Shown: piece by piece, positions 11,375 through 21,990 of the stretch | Numbering within the stretch: the stretch's first letter is position 1 | Layout: every line of letters starts with the position of its first letter | The notes under the pieces: generated by a model | Seen by the model: only the letters and a program-made list of their open reading frames with translations | Told to the model about the DNA's origin: nothing | Databases searched by the model: none | Source: Morella rubra | Lineage: Eukaryota; Streptophyta; Magnoliopsida; Fagales; Myricaceae | Direction: 5' to 3' | Assembly (NCBI GenBank): GCA_003952965.2 | Contig: CM025853.1 | Coordinates: 25,436,254-25,500,253, forward strand | DNA: 64,000 nt | Position numbers and translations under genes: made by a program

Positions 11375-11725
11375 CCGATATAGTCTCTCTGGTATTGACT
11401 TTTAACAAATATGTCCCTGAGGTTCAACTTTTTATGGGCTGGCTCCTGTAGTCCATTTATTCAGACATATGGATCTTCCATCTACCAAAAATTAACTGAC
11501 TAACGAAAGATCGACATGGGGTTGAATCAAGATGTCCATTGTTGGGGTCGAGTAGCCTATCTCGGATCCCATCCCCATTAGTGGGCCAATGTTGGTGGAC
11601 GAAATGATCCATATGTTTGAATAACGGATTACATTGTCCAACAATGGATCACACTATCCGACACGTTCAAAATTATACTAAAAGAACTGATTTATTAAAA
11701 GTCAATGTCACGATAATTATATCCA
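11375..11725. mobile_element. MITE-like inverted-repeat element
   Basis: The left half (GTATTGACTTTTAACAAAT; CAGACATATGGATC) reappears inverted in the right half (ATTTATTAAAAGTCAATGTC; GATCCATATGTTTGA), giving arms of roughly 100-140 bp around a centre near 11545. I could not settle the exact ends or a target duplication. Confidence 0.5.
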
Positions 11726-12239
11726 TGTGTATATTTTACAACGGAAGAAATCTAACCAAATAGGAGAAAGGAAGAATGTCTGTCTGGTTTTAAGAATTTG
11801 ATGTTTCCTCAAAGGAAAATTGAATGTAGTTTTTCTTCTAGAGTTTAGTAGTTAACTTCCATTTGACTGCTGAATGCACATACACTACCATGCTAATTCA
11901 CTGCAGAAAAACTCACTTGTAGCCGCGGTCAAAAAACGGTGGTAAAAGTAAAAATTTAAAAAAAAAAAAACGTCAGTAAACTTTCACCATTTTATATGCT
12001 GCTGTAGGTGCATTGTTGTGTCCCAAAAGATTCCTTATCACTCCAACAGATGTTTTCAAGTTCGAATGGTGTTTTATGGACGGACGAATCTGTCCCTAAA
12101 ACTGCTCTATTTTAGGACGACATGGTTCCAACCAAATAATCAACTTGTTTTCTTTTGGGACGGTACTGTTCTGTCCCAAAAACAAAAATGGTGCACTTAT
12201 TTTGAGGTGTGTGTTTGGGCGTCAAATGTGCTGTGAGTT

Positions 12240-13640
12240 GCCTTATGTGCTTCATCATCTGTTCACACATTTCCTGTTGCATTCATTGTAGACTCTATCA
12301 TTGCTCCTCTTGTTGCTTCCATTGTTTCTCCTCCAAATACTTCTGCTACTCTCGCAGCATCCTCTTCATTTCTACTTGCTTGATAATTATTTCATCATGT
12401 TCCTTCTACCTAGCCCTCTTCTCCTGTATCTCTACTCTAGCCTTCTCCAACCTCCGGCTAGATCAAGAGATGACAAGGAAAACGATGATCCAACTTGCCG
12501 TACTGAACACCCTAAACCATGCATGTAGCCCGCTTTTGTCCCCAAGACCTCGGTAAAAATCTGCACTTCTGTAAATGGACTTCCCTCCGAGTAGTGCTAT
12601 AACTGTAGTGCCTCTATCTTTTCCAACTAGTTAAGAAGAACAGAGTGGAGTTAATATATTAAATATTCAAATTAAAAATGAATAAAATAAATTTACAACT
12701 TATAAAAATTTTCCATGCACTATCTCATGTTCACGTGCCGTCCTTATTAGCTTGCAGTTTTTTGTACAACATTGCATAATTACTCTGATAACTTGAATTA
12801 CTTTTTTGTGTACCAAAAAAATGAACGTATATATTAAAACACCTCAAATATGTGTTTAAAACGACGGTTTATTTTTTAATCGAAAAAAGAAACTTAGATT
12901 TTTTAGTTCATTAACATCAGAGCTAGTGAGCGCTGAAAGACCTCGAGCTTGAAGTGTGAGCAATCGTCAACTTAGCCGTATTTTGGTTGTTGATTTCACT
13001 CCTCTACAATGTGTATATATATATCGTGTTAACAAAAAAAAATATATTAAATATTATGAACTAAAATTCTTTAGTAGCAAAAAGGTCGTAGATGAGGGCT
13101 CAATCTTCCTTGTTCATGTTAGGGTACAGATGTTGTAACATATATTCTTTGGTAGGGAACAATGCGTAATAACTGTGTATTCTGTTACGATGCATCCTGT
13201 ACACTATGTTCATTGTAGTTGTCATAGTGTTTCGATCCTCTGGCCGATCATAATCGAGGTTAAAGTCATTTTGAAATATATTGTTAGTATTATGCACAAC
13301 AACAAAACATTGATAATAAATAACAAAGAATAATGTTAGTATAGTTAAACAGTAAGTACTTTAACGACACTTAGATTTTTCCTAAGTTGTATTCAATAAC
13401 ACTTTGTTCAAGACATAGGACTTAACCTTATCGAAAACTTTTGACCACTCTGTCACATTCATTGGGACATTTGATCGTACAAGTGAACCAATATGACAAA
13501 AGAGCATCAAAGATGCCTTGTCATTACTATCTGTACGACCATCGGGGATATGAACACTCAACCTTCCTACAACACAAGCCTTCTCTAATTCAGTCTTGAG
13601 TGTCCTACCTCGTACTTGTCTAATCCTAGACGTTGCTATT
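12240..13640 (-). pseudogene. CACTA-3 second ORF remnant
   Basis: The exon at about 13638-13390 encodes RLSVHIPDGR and VTEWSKVFDKVKSYVLNKVL, collinear with the first exon at 5982-6229. The exon at 13297-13100 encodes NDFNLDYDRPEDRNT and RMHRNRIHSYYALFPTKEY, collinear with 6310-6519. A Gln/Glu-rich coiled-coil block follows at about 12480-12250 but contains several stops. The first two blocks remain open. This supports the gene model given for CACTA-1 and shows two diverged families. Confidence 0.7.
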
Positions 13641-13989
13641 TAGTAAACAAAAATGTTATTAACGAAAGTGTTATCATACCTAAATAAATAGGTAAGAAAT
13701 ATTAACATTAATGTTAGACATAAAATACTAACACACTAGTTTTTATGGTACGCGAGTTGGCATTGGTAGGAGATGATAATTCGTTGATTGCTCCCTGTGA
13801 AGGACTCGCCATTGCTACTATCTTGGTATGATCGATAGCACCGACTGCTCCAGTAGCATCGAAGACGTTTTTCTCCAATTGGCATGATGATGTTTAGTGA
13901 CTGTATAAGCAGAACAAGTGAAAATGCGAATAAATATTAAAGAAATAATATATGAATTATGAATAAACAAAACATTAACAACGAGATTC

Positions 13990-14622
13990 TTAAAATATCT
14001 TTAATCATCAAAGTCGGGCTCTTTAGATTTATCATTGTCATCACTATTCAAGATTGATTTAGCGTGACGTCGTATCTCAGTGTCATTGGTGACGTGCATA
14101 GGAGGGTCAACATCATTCCTCCTCAACAAGATCATGTTAAAAGCACTGAAATCTACAAAAAAACGAAATTGATTCATTCTCTTGGTAAGTTTCCATGTTC
14201 AATGGTTCTTCCTTATGTTCACTGACTTCTCCAACAATCGGTATATCATATGTTTTTCTGCTTATTATTTTTTGAACTATCTTCCAATGGCCATCCAACT
14301 TCATATCATTAAGTTAAAATACTTGACCAACCTAAGACGTTAGCACGAACAGGTTGTCCTTATACCACTTTCGTGCTGTGTTGATGCTAACAAAATGTAC
14401 ATTTTTATGAACACCTAAGTTTTGAGTACTCAAATCTAACTAATTGTACTTGAAAAAATAAACTAAACTCCTGCATAGGTACCATAGTGAGTAAATGTCC
14501 ACAAGTTGATTGTAAAAATCGACAAGTTGATAGTAAAAATCGATGTCTTCTCTATCATAGTCTCCCGAAACAATCACACCGTTGTTCTGTGTACTGCAAA
14601 TAATTACCTGGAAATCCTTCAT
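13990..14622 (-). pseudogene. CACTA-3 transposase C-terminus (DUF4216 remnant)
   Basis: The minus strand reads NNGVIVSGDYDRED, then LVDIYSLWYL and VYFFKYN, then WKIVQKIISRKTYDIP, and an acidic tail (HAKSILNSDDNDKSKEPDFD) near 13995-14090. These match in order the DUF4216 region of CACTA-1 (4960-5634). Frame changes separate the blocks. The N-terminal TNP2 and DUF4218 domains are absent. Confidence 0.7.
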
Positions 14623-14639
14623 AAAGATGGCTTATACAC

Positions 14640-14823
14640 AAGCATGATGTCAGATCACCTGTACATCAAGATGGATTACACACAACGTTGCAAAGTGCTC
14701 GCTGACAATGCGGAAGGCCTCAACTATCTCCACCACGATTGGGACCAAGTGGTCATTCACAGACATTAAATCCAGCAACATGTTATTAGACTAGGACATG
14801 CAAGGCAGACTCGATGCTTCGGA
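14640..14823 (+). pseudogene. receptor-like kinase fragment (kinase subdomain VIb, lectin-RLK type)
   Basis: The plus strand encodes RCKVLADNAEGLNYLHHDWD, then QVVIHR. After a 1-base loss it continues in another frame as DIKSSNMLLD, a stop, then DMQGRL. This is the helix plus HRDIK catalytic-loop region of a plant receptor-like kinase, most like L-type lectin receptor kinases, where VIHRDIKSSN-LLD and GRLGDFG are typical. The DFG motif is destroyed by a short deletion. Only about 60 codons remain, placed directly against the broken end of CACTA-3. It could be transposon-captured or the relic of a local gene. Confidence 0.7.
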
Positions 14824-15499
14824 ATTACAACAAAAGGGAGAAGACTCATTAACGACAAATTCTGAAGAAACTCCATCCTTTTCAATAATTTATCATATCA
14901 TGTTTTCTGAAGAAACTCCAAGAGAGAAGACTCAAACAGAATTGCAACAAAAGCAAATAAGAATCTGGCAAATTCTGAAAGCTTCGGAATCCTAATTTCA
15001 TCGTGCCTTTATCCCCGGTATTGTCGGCAACTAAACAGAACAGAGTTGTTGCAACAAATGCAAAGGGAATCATGCAAGCTGTTTTAGGATAATATTCGTT
15101 TACCAAAGGAAAAAACAGTTCACGACAGTTGCTAATTAGAGTCCAACTCGGGAACACCTTAATTAAACTAAAAAGAGAATCTCGGCCACTACCCCCATAA
15201 CAAAGGTCAGGGTCCCTTTTCTTTTATTAGTATACCTTTCTCGACAAAAAAACGCCACCGTTTTAGACTCATTAACGACATTAAAAAGCAACAGCAGAAA
15301 CAAGAGGAAAGTTAATGCAATCTGGTTAATGACGGGGGAGACAAGAGGTTCTAGTTGTATGGGAAAGTGAGATGTTGGCATTTGAGCATCCGAAGGAAAG
15401 TGTGGTGTAGGGCGGTGTTCGGTTGTTGTTCCTTTGGGCCCCATGTTGGGTTTTTGGCCTGGATTGGGTTTGGAGACGATTGGGTCTGGATTGTGTTTG
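14824..15499. other. no recognised feature
   Basis: This stretch contains short repeated phrases (CTGAAGAAACTCCA near 14862 and 14908) and short open frames without family resemblance. I see no gene. Confidence 0.4.
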
Positions 15500-15780
15500 G
15501 AGACCTTGGGTCCACTTAATTAACTTATGATGATGGGCTTCATGAAGCTCTATGGTTAAGTAGCCGGTCCAAGTGACCGTCACGTGTAGTGAGCTAACTT
15601 CTGTAGTTTATCGTCTGTATCAAAAAAACTTCTCTGTTTACATAGAAACAAAATTACTGAAATTGGCCCCAAAAAAGTTTCAAAATTTGGTTGGCCCATG
15701 AAAAAGTGATAAGAGAGCTTGGCATGCGAAAAACATAAAGAAAAAGTACTTGTAAAATGACACTCTTCCATTAACAGCGC
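15500..15780. repeat. dispersed repeat, copy 1 (second copy 21980-22260)
   Basis: The phrases CTTGGGTCCACTTAATTAAC, CAAGCTCTATGGTTAAGTA and ATTTTGGTTGGCCCA recur in the same order at 21980-22200 with moderate divergence. Non-coding; probably part of the local segmental duplications. Confidence 0.7.
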
Positions 15781-15855
15781 CCAGAAATTTTAGTGTCGAT
15801 TAGATTGTTAAATGACAACTTTTCCATAAGCCTATCCCATTCATAAAAATATATA

Positions 15856-16307
15856 GGCTTAATTAGTCTACTAGTCTCAGAGTATTGTCGGATCACAAAC
15901 AATCCTTAAAGTTTATTTCGTCCTATACTAATCCCTCGATAATCCTTTGTGTCCTAGAGTATGATCATTCCGTCAATTCAATTGTTCCCGTTAACGGGAT
16001 AAATCTCACATAGCTAATGGGGACATGTCACCACTAATCGCAAATAGACATGTGTCCCCAAGTCACTCGATGGTATATTATCTTTACAAAAGACCTATCT
16101 AACATGGCGCTATAAGTTGACGTTTTAGGTCTAAGTGATATAAATAGTTTGATGTAGATTTTAGATTAACGGGGCCAACCGAGTTGCAAAATGGCCATTC
16201 TAAGAAACGAAGGATTCTCTAGGTACTAGTATATATAAGATGAAACATACATTTAGAAACCGTTTGGGATCCAACCAAACCTCAAGGACTAGTGGACAAA
16301 TTAAGCC
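15856..16307. mobile_element. Mutator-type MITE (452 bp)
   Basis: The terminal inverted repeats GGCTTAATTAGTCTACTAGTC (left, quoted in part: GGCTTAATT...CTAGTC) and GACTAGTGGACAAATTAAGCC (right, in part: GACTAGT...TTAAGCC) match in inverse orientation. A perfect 9-bp target duplication AAATATATA flanks the element (15847-15855 and 16308-16316), which is characteristic of Mutator-like elements. No coding capacity. Confidence 0.85.
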
Positions 16308-16559
16308 AAATATATACCTAATCAATATGAATCATGCTCTACACTTTGACCATACACGTGAATAGTTAGTAACAAAGCAATCGTAGCACATGCAATATAG
16401 AAGAAGAAACTGTGTTTGAGAGATCGATCTCTCAATTCTCTAACTCAAAACTTGGAGTTTTTTTAACTTTCCCGATCATACTACTTTGCTCCAAGTAAAA
16501 TGCTTTGGTCATTAGGAATGAAGTATCTGTCTTAATAAGATAAAAACCAATTATCCCCT

Positions 16560-16860
16560 AATGAGTCCAAGAATCTATCCAAAAAGCTTAAGCTATTAGA
16601 AAGAGGATAATCTATTTTATTATTTAAATAATATTCTCTAATACTCCCCCTAACATGTGAACTGGACTCCACCTAGATTGGTTGGGCAAACTCCCCCTTG
16701 ATTGGTTGATGTAGGCCTAACAAGTGCAATATTAATTGAAATTGAGAGTAAAGTACGAAATTAGGCCTCGAACTCATGACCTTGGCTTTGATACCATATG
16801 AATCTACAATTATCCAAAAGCTTAATGAAAAATCTAGTTTATACCCTAATCAACAAGTGC
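16560..16860 (-). mobile_element. small LTR-retroelement (TRIM-like) remnant
   Basis: On the minus strand a primer-binding-site-like TGGTATCAAAGCC (complement at 16785-16798) and a polypurine-like GTTAGGGGGAGTAT (complement at 16640-16656) lie only about 140 bp apart. A short phrase (TCCAAAAAGCTTAA / TCCAAAAGCTTAA) occurs outside each, as decayed LTR ends would. This resembles a terminal-repeat retrotransposon in miniature. The LTRs are too diverged for firm boundaries. Confidence 0.45.
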
Positions 16861-16929
16861 AATATACTACATTTGCGTTGTACAGAATATTAACTACTAA
16901 TGGTAAATAGTAATAATTAGCACTAATCA

Positions 16930-17470
16930 TATTTTTATACTGTTAATAACATTGTGTTTATTATACTTACACATTATTAAGTAGTAATAATATTTTCATA
17001 CTCTCATACATGTGTTGCAATACGTACATACATGTTTAAATAACATTGTGCTTTTAATTTGTTAAGTACATCATTATGTAGTAATGAGATTTTCATAAAT
17101 GTACTATCATAGTTACAAAGTTAATAACATTGTGTTTATAATAATACTCACACATCATTAAGTAGTAATAAGATTTTCATACTGCCATACAAGTGCTATG
17201 ACACTAATATGTGTTTGTAATTACTTACACTAAGTACTAATAGAATTTTCATACTCTATTAATACTTAGTAACTAATACTTAATACCTAACACTCTTATA
17301 CATATACTATCATTCTTATATAGATAAATGTATTGTGTTTATTATACTTATACATAATTAAGTGCTAAAAAGATTTTCATACTCCCACACATGTGCTTTA
17401 ATACATCTACAGTTAATAAAATTATGCTTATAATTTAATTACATATCGTTTAAGTAGTAACCACATTGTT
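16930..17470. repeat. degenerate tandem repeat array
   Basis: A unit containing GTTAATAACATTGTGTTTAT, then AAGTAGTAATAAGATTTTCA and CATACATGTGCT recurs about five times with variable spacing of roughly 65-135 bp (for example near 16940, 17035, 17120, 17230, 17325 and 17413). AT-rich, no coding capacity. Confidence 0.7.
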
Positions 17471-18870
17471 TTTAAGTTTTGGGAAAAACGGTTCGAACAT
17501 AAAATGTATCGTTCAAACGTTAAAATGTAAGAAACGACATCGTTTCGTTATCTTATCCATGTTCTAACGGTATTTGAAAAACCCTTAGAACGTTTTTTGA
17601 AAACAAACGACGTCATTCAAATAAAAAATTCACGTTCGGATGTACGAAAACCTAGTTCAAACGGGTATTTATGCTCACAATTAGCGTATTGTTCTAACAT
17701 AACCAATAGCTTTCTAATAGACTCCCTAAACTGAAATATCACAAACGAGACTGTAAGTCCCATTTCGCCCCAAACTGTCAAAACACCACAAATTCATCTA
17801 ATTTTCGTTTAACATCGTTTCTTACCCTTTTTGTCATATTTTTGTAGGAAAATACTCAAATAGAGCTTGCTTGTGTTTTGGAGGTTAGTTTTATCAACTT
17901 AATCAATGAATTTATTAGTTTTTTAGATACATATTTTTTTACTGTTGTGGCTTGAAATTGTAGATAAAATTGATGCTTAAATGCTCATGAGTAGTTTCAT
18001 ATGTGTTTAGGGGTGTTGAATGCATGTTTTAGGAGTAAAAAAAAAAACCTGTTTTGGGGATTCATTGGGAGTTTTTGGATAAGTGATTTTCATGGGTTTT
18101 CTGAAGCATTTGAACAATGTTGCTAAAATTTTAAATTTGCTGGGATGAAAATCACGTTTGAATGGTAAATTTTATACCGTTCAAACGTATTGTATTCATT
18201 CGAATATCTTCAAACATTTTTAAGTTTTTTAGAAAAATTAGAAATTTTGCATTATGCACGATAAATCTAAATGAAAGGTGTTGCGTCTTAAATGGATTTG
18301 CATTATAGTAACAATATTAACATCCAAAGTAAACTAATTGAGAGAATAATAAAAGCTGATCCAACATTTTTCAAACCGTCATCTTTCCCTATATGGAAAA
18401 AATATAGAAAGCAATACTCTAGTCAGTAGGGCCAGACTTTTGAAAATCTTTTGGCCACATATCAGACCTACAAAGCAGTTCTTGGCAAAATAATTGTGGC
18501 ATCAAATTTGCTTCCTTTCAAACTAAAGCATGGAAAGAACTGTTTTGTATATCTGATGTGTGGCCAAAAGGTTTTCAGAAGTTCAACCTTACTAACTAGG
18601 GTATTGCTCTCTATTTCTTTCCATACAACGAAATATCACAGTTTGGACAATGTTGGATCTGTTTTTGTCACTCACTTTATTAGTTTCCTCTGGATCTTAA
18701 TAATGTTACAATGATAGAAAATTATTCATGGCCAATGACTTTTCATTTAGATTTTATCATGCAGAATGCAAAACTTTTAATTTTCTTTAAAAAAAAAAAA
18801 CATTTTGAACGTGTTCGAACCAGAACAATACGTTCGATCAGTGTAAACATGTTAGATATAATCCTTCACC
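17471..18870. mobile_element. CACTA-like region with GTTCGAAC-type motifs
   Basis: Motifs such as GGTTCGAACAT (about 17490), CGTTCAAACG (17512, 18178) and GTGTTCGAACC (18812) resemble the subterminal motif of CACTA-2. I found no CACTA terminus on either side, so the assignment as a decayed CACTA derivative is tentative. A large fold-back occupies its right half. Confidence 0.4.
18178..18840. repeat. large imperfect fold-back (two ~304-bp arms, 55-base loop)
   Basis: The left arm 18178-18481 and right arm 18537-18840 are inverted copies. Paired landmarks include TTTTGGCCACATATCAGA versus TCTGATGTGTGGCCAAAA, TGATCCAACAT versus ATGTTGGATC, AAATCTAAATGAAA versus TTTCATTTAGATTTT, and CGTTCAAACG versus CGTTCGATCA at the outer ends. 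By eye the pairing is continuous with roughly 75-85% identity. A transcript through it would form one long hairpin. No protein-coding sense is apparent in the arms. Confidence 0.8.
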
Positions 18871-18954
18871 TACATCACCCTTGTCTGGGGCCTTAGCTTT
18901 TTCTACGCTGAGGATTTGAGCACCTTCACTGAGAATGACATCGAGTAGTTGTAT

Positions 18955-19260
18955 AGGTAAGTTATAAATATTTTTTATGCTTAAATGCACCTCATACCTC
19001 TGTTGTATACGCGAGTTGTAGATATACCTCTGTGGTAAACAAAGTCATTTTAATACCCCTAAGGTAAACCTTTAATTCACACTATGTCCTTCCGTCCACT
19101 GCCCGTTTGAAAATCTAACGGTAAATGGTGACGTGGCAAAATTAAACACATTAGCACCAATAAAATGAGACATGTGTCCTTTGGGCCCACGAATGCTAAG
19201 TCAGTTGCCCAATCACTTGTCACATCATCTCATTCTTGACATGTCACTAACACGTCAGAT
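18955..19260. other. possible one-ended MITE fragment
   Basis: The text reads like the end of a MITE (ATGCTTAAATGCACC..., TACCTCTGTGGTAAAC, ACCCCTAAGGTAAACC), but no inverted partner was found. Low certainty. Confidence 0.3.
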
Positions 19261-19312
19261 TTTAAAAAAAAAATCAACTCGGGATAAGTTGAACGGCTCC
19301 TTTCAGCCCTAT

Positions 19313-19315
<3 letters not shown>

Positions 19316-19358
<43 letters not shown>

Positions 19359-19369
19359 CCCCCCCCCCC
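19316..19369. repeat. CT microsatellite followed by C-tract
   Basis: About 20 CT units run into a pure C run at roughly 19357-19369. Simple sequence. Confidence 0.9.
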
Positions 19370-19739
19370 AAACAATGAAACACTCACGAAACATTTTCCC
19401 CCAATTTCATTCTTTGGAAGCCACTTTATCATCTTTGCACTTGAATATCAACTTCTTCTTGTATATTTTCCCCCATGAGGGTGTTCAAAGACTCTTTATG
19501 ACAACTCTTCGTCATTTCTTCCAATCCGTCATTAGAAAGTTGCTCAAACGAAGGTTTCTGATCAACCAAAGCTATTCTAGATGGATTGTGTTTAGTTGTT
19601 GAGAATCTTAAAAAGTGGTTTTTTTAAAAAACCTAACCTAAGTAATCAACCTAAGCTTCTGCTCCCTTATCCCCCCCTCCTCCTTTTTCCTTTTCCCCTC
19701 TTCTGTCTTCCCTCTCCTCTTCTCTGGTTCGACTGGTCA

Positions 19740-20862
19740 AAGTCGTTGGTTGGGTTTTTGGTTTTTTTGTTGTTCTTTGCAGGTGGCTTCTGAGTGGCAT
19801 AAGGTGGCTTCTACTCCGTTTCGTCGGGCACGCACCACATGGTTGTTCTCAGCAGGCCAAGATCTACGCAGCCCATCCCTTCCGGTGCACAAACAACAAT
19901 CCTTTCAATAGTCTATGTTAAGCTTTTGCCTATTTTGGCTTGCCTCTTTGTTTAAAGCATGCTTAGTTTTCTTTGTGTGTTTCTCTGTTGTTTGTAATTA
20001 CTGCTGGAATTGCATGATTAGTGCTCTAAGGGAGCAGGACTGATAGTCGCCGGTCTTTCAGCAGCAGTTGTCACTGGTTTGTGCGGTAGTTTTTTTTCTT
20101 TCAATAGGCTTTCAGGTTCATTTTCCACGAGTTTCTTGTGTTTCCAAGGACACTCGTGTCCTCTTGCTTCGGGCTTCAAGCCCAACACAACTGAGGATCT
20201 TGTGTCCTCCATTATAGCCTTCGGGTCCCTAAACTCGCCACTGGCCCTTTAGGTCCTTCTTATTGTCTTTTGGGGTAAAGTCATAGTTAGCCCCGTATGT
20301 ATGAGCAAAAATCAAATTTGTACCCGTAACTTTCAAAACAACGATTTAAGACCCTCAACTTTTGAAAGCTCATCAATTCATGCCCCCAATCCAAATCAGA
20401 CGGAAAAGTATAAAAATGACCAAAAGGCCCCTTCAAGATAAAATTACTAAAAATATTAAAAAATTCATTAAAAATACAGGATGATATTTTTTTTAAAAAA
20501 AAAGTAATATTTTTTAAATAAAACTATTGAAACTCTATTTCAATAATCTATTTTTTTAATTTATTTCTTAAATTTTTGTTTTATTTATTAATTTTTTAAA
20601 ATTTAGTATTGGAGGGGCATTTCGATCATTTTGTATGATTTTCCGTCGGACTTAACGCCTAATTTGGACGGAGGGCATAAATTGACGAGTTTTAAAAGTT
20701 AAGGGTCTTAAATCGTAGTTTTGAAAGTTACAGGTACCAATTTGATTTTTGCTCATACTTACGGGGCTACCTATAACTTTACCGGTTGTATTTTCGAGGT
20801 TGTAATTTTCGTTGTGTTTTCAATATATAAATTAGTCGTTTAAAAAAAAAAAAAAAGGCTTG
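19740..20862 (+). mobile_element. retroposon-like 3' end with poly(A), carrying a nested MITE
   Basis: Non-repetitive sequence ends TTTTCAATATATAAATTAG and a pure A tract (20849-20862), as at the 3' ends of plant LINE insertions. A Mutator-type MITE interrupts it at 20272-20785. I could not recognise a reverse transcriptase or endonuclease in the remaining part and cannot place the 5' end, so the class is uncertain. Confidence 0.4.
20272..20785. mobile_element. Mutator-type MITE (514 bp), same terminal family as 22958-24389
   Basis: The left end GGGGTAAAGTCATAG and right end CTATAACTTTACCGG are inverted copies. The flanking 9-mers TTGTCTTTT (20263-20271) and TTGTATTTT (20786-20794) differ at one base, as an ageing 9-bp target duplication would. 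Inverted similarity continues for about 150 bp (AAATCAAATTTGTACC / GGTACCAATTTGATTT). No coding capacity. Confidence 0.83.
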
Positions 20863-20939
20863 CCAAGTCCCAAATAGAGAAGGTGGCCAGGATGGGAAGT
20901 GTGGATAATCTCTGGTGGTGGTGCTCTTCTAGTTTACTA

Positions 20940-21300
20940 TTAATAGACACAAACGCAAGGATCTCTCAACTCCTCGCAAGTGTTGCAAAAATATTCATCA
21001 TCTGGATCATCATCTTCAACAATTGAATCCTCAAAAGTGAGGCAATCTACATGACTTTCATGTTTGACGGTACATGGTAATGGACCGCACAAAATATGTA
21101 TCTTGAAATTGCACTCCACACATTGGAATCCATAACCCTGAGTAAAGCTTAATTGTTCAGGCAATGGCATTAATGATGATTTGCAAATGCTATCATAAGC
21201 GTTGCAGACAATACAAGAGGGTAAGTCCACTACGAAATGAAGAAGGTATGGGTGACTTAATGAATTAACAAATATCCTCAAGCATCTATGAATATGCACA
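20940..21300 (-). pseudogene. DC1-domain fragment (copy 2)
   Basis: A single open minus-strand frame contains QGYGFQCVECNFKIHILCGP, an HVDCLTFEDSIVEDDDPDDE acidic block and YFCNTCEELRDPCVCVY. The Cys/His spacing (C-x2-C near an IH-x2-C) is that of plant DC1 zinc-binding repeats. The preceding DC1 repeat and the downstream PEARLI-4-like exon are absent; the upstream residues (HPYLLHFVVDLPSCIVC) keep the family pattern. Paralogues lie at 24527-25456 and 54250-54990. Confidence 0.72.
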
Positions 21301-21990
21301 AACTATATCACGGACATTATTGTCATTCCAATATAATTTGATAGCAAAATTTGAGGAATGGTAAAGAGTGTATATAAGATTGGCAATTTGAGGACGCAAT
21401 ATGTGCTAATTTGGAGTGCAACGTGTAAAAACTCATATCTTATAAAAATTAAGAAAATTCAAACCACATGGACGCTGTAAGAAGAAATGAACACTAGGGC
21501 AGAGTCAATTGGAAAAATGTCAAACTAAGACTGGTATGACTTATAATTAAGTTAAAATAGTCAAGTCGAGAAAATGTGAGTTTAGAGACATGACTAGTAA
21601 ATTGAAAAAATGTCATCGAATCGCATACAAAATATAATAAAACATATAAATCAATAAAATATATCTTGCTTTACAGTATAATCCTTCACATGAATAGTTT
21701 GTAACAACATATTCTGTACGTACGTAGCACTTGTAACACCTGGACTTGGAAAATGTTGTTGAAATGATCTTAGCTCTATCCTTGTGTTCAAGCTAATTAG
21801 TTTTGCTACCTCTAAACTCGGGTTTTATAAACCCCCCGGGTATTACTTTTCTCTCACGTAAAATGTTTTGCCCCCTCTTGAGAAAGGGAGCATATTCTTT
21901 CCTTAGATCCCCCCTCCCCCAACCCAGCATTACTTTGGTCGAGCCTTTGGGCCCTGATGTTGGGTTATGGGCCTTTGGGTCCGGTGAACT
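21301..21990. repeat. non-coding segment shared with 33800-34260 and 55860-56340
   Basis: The phrases GACATTATTGTCATTCCAAT, GGAATGGTAAAGAGTGTATA, GACGCTGTAAGAAGAAATGA and AAAATGTCATCGAATCGCAT occur collinearly in the paralogous blocks. This marks a partial third copy of the segmental duplication. No gene seen. Confidence 0.75.

Larger units (their letters stand above)
11899..14622 (-). mobile_element. CACTA-3: inverted CACTA remnant
   Basis: A CACTGCAGAAAAAC tip at 11899 resembles a CACTA terminal repeat. It is followed by repeats of a TGTCCCAAAA motif (12018-12190), then, on the minus strand, the coiled-coil tail, second-ORF exons and transposase C-terminus in the order expected for a CACTA element read right to left. 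The upstream (5') part of the transposase and the other terminus are missing; homology stops at 14622 next to a kinase fragment. The left tip call is tentative; the coding homology is firm. Confidence 0.7.
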
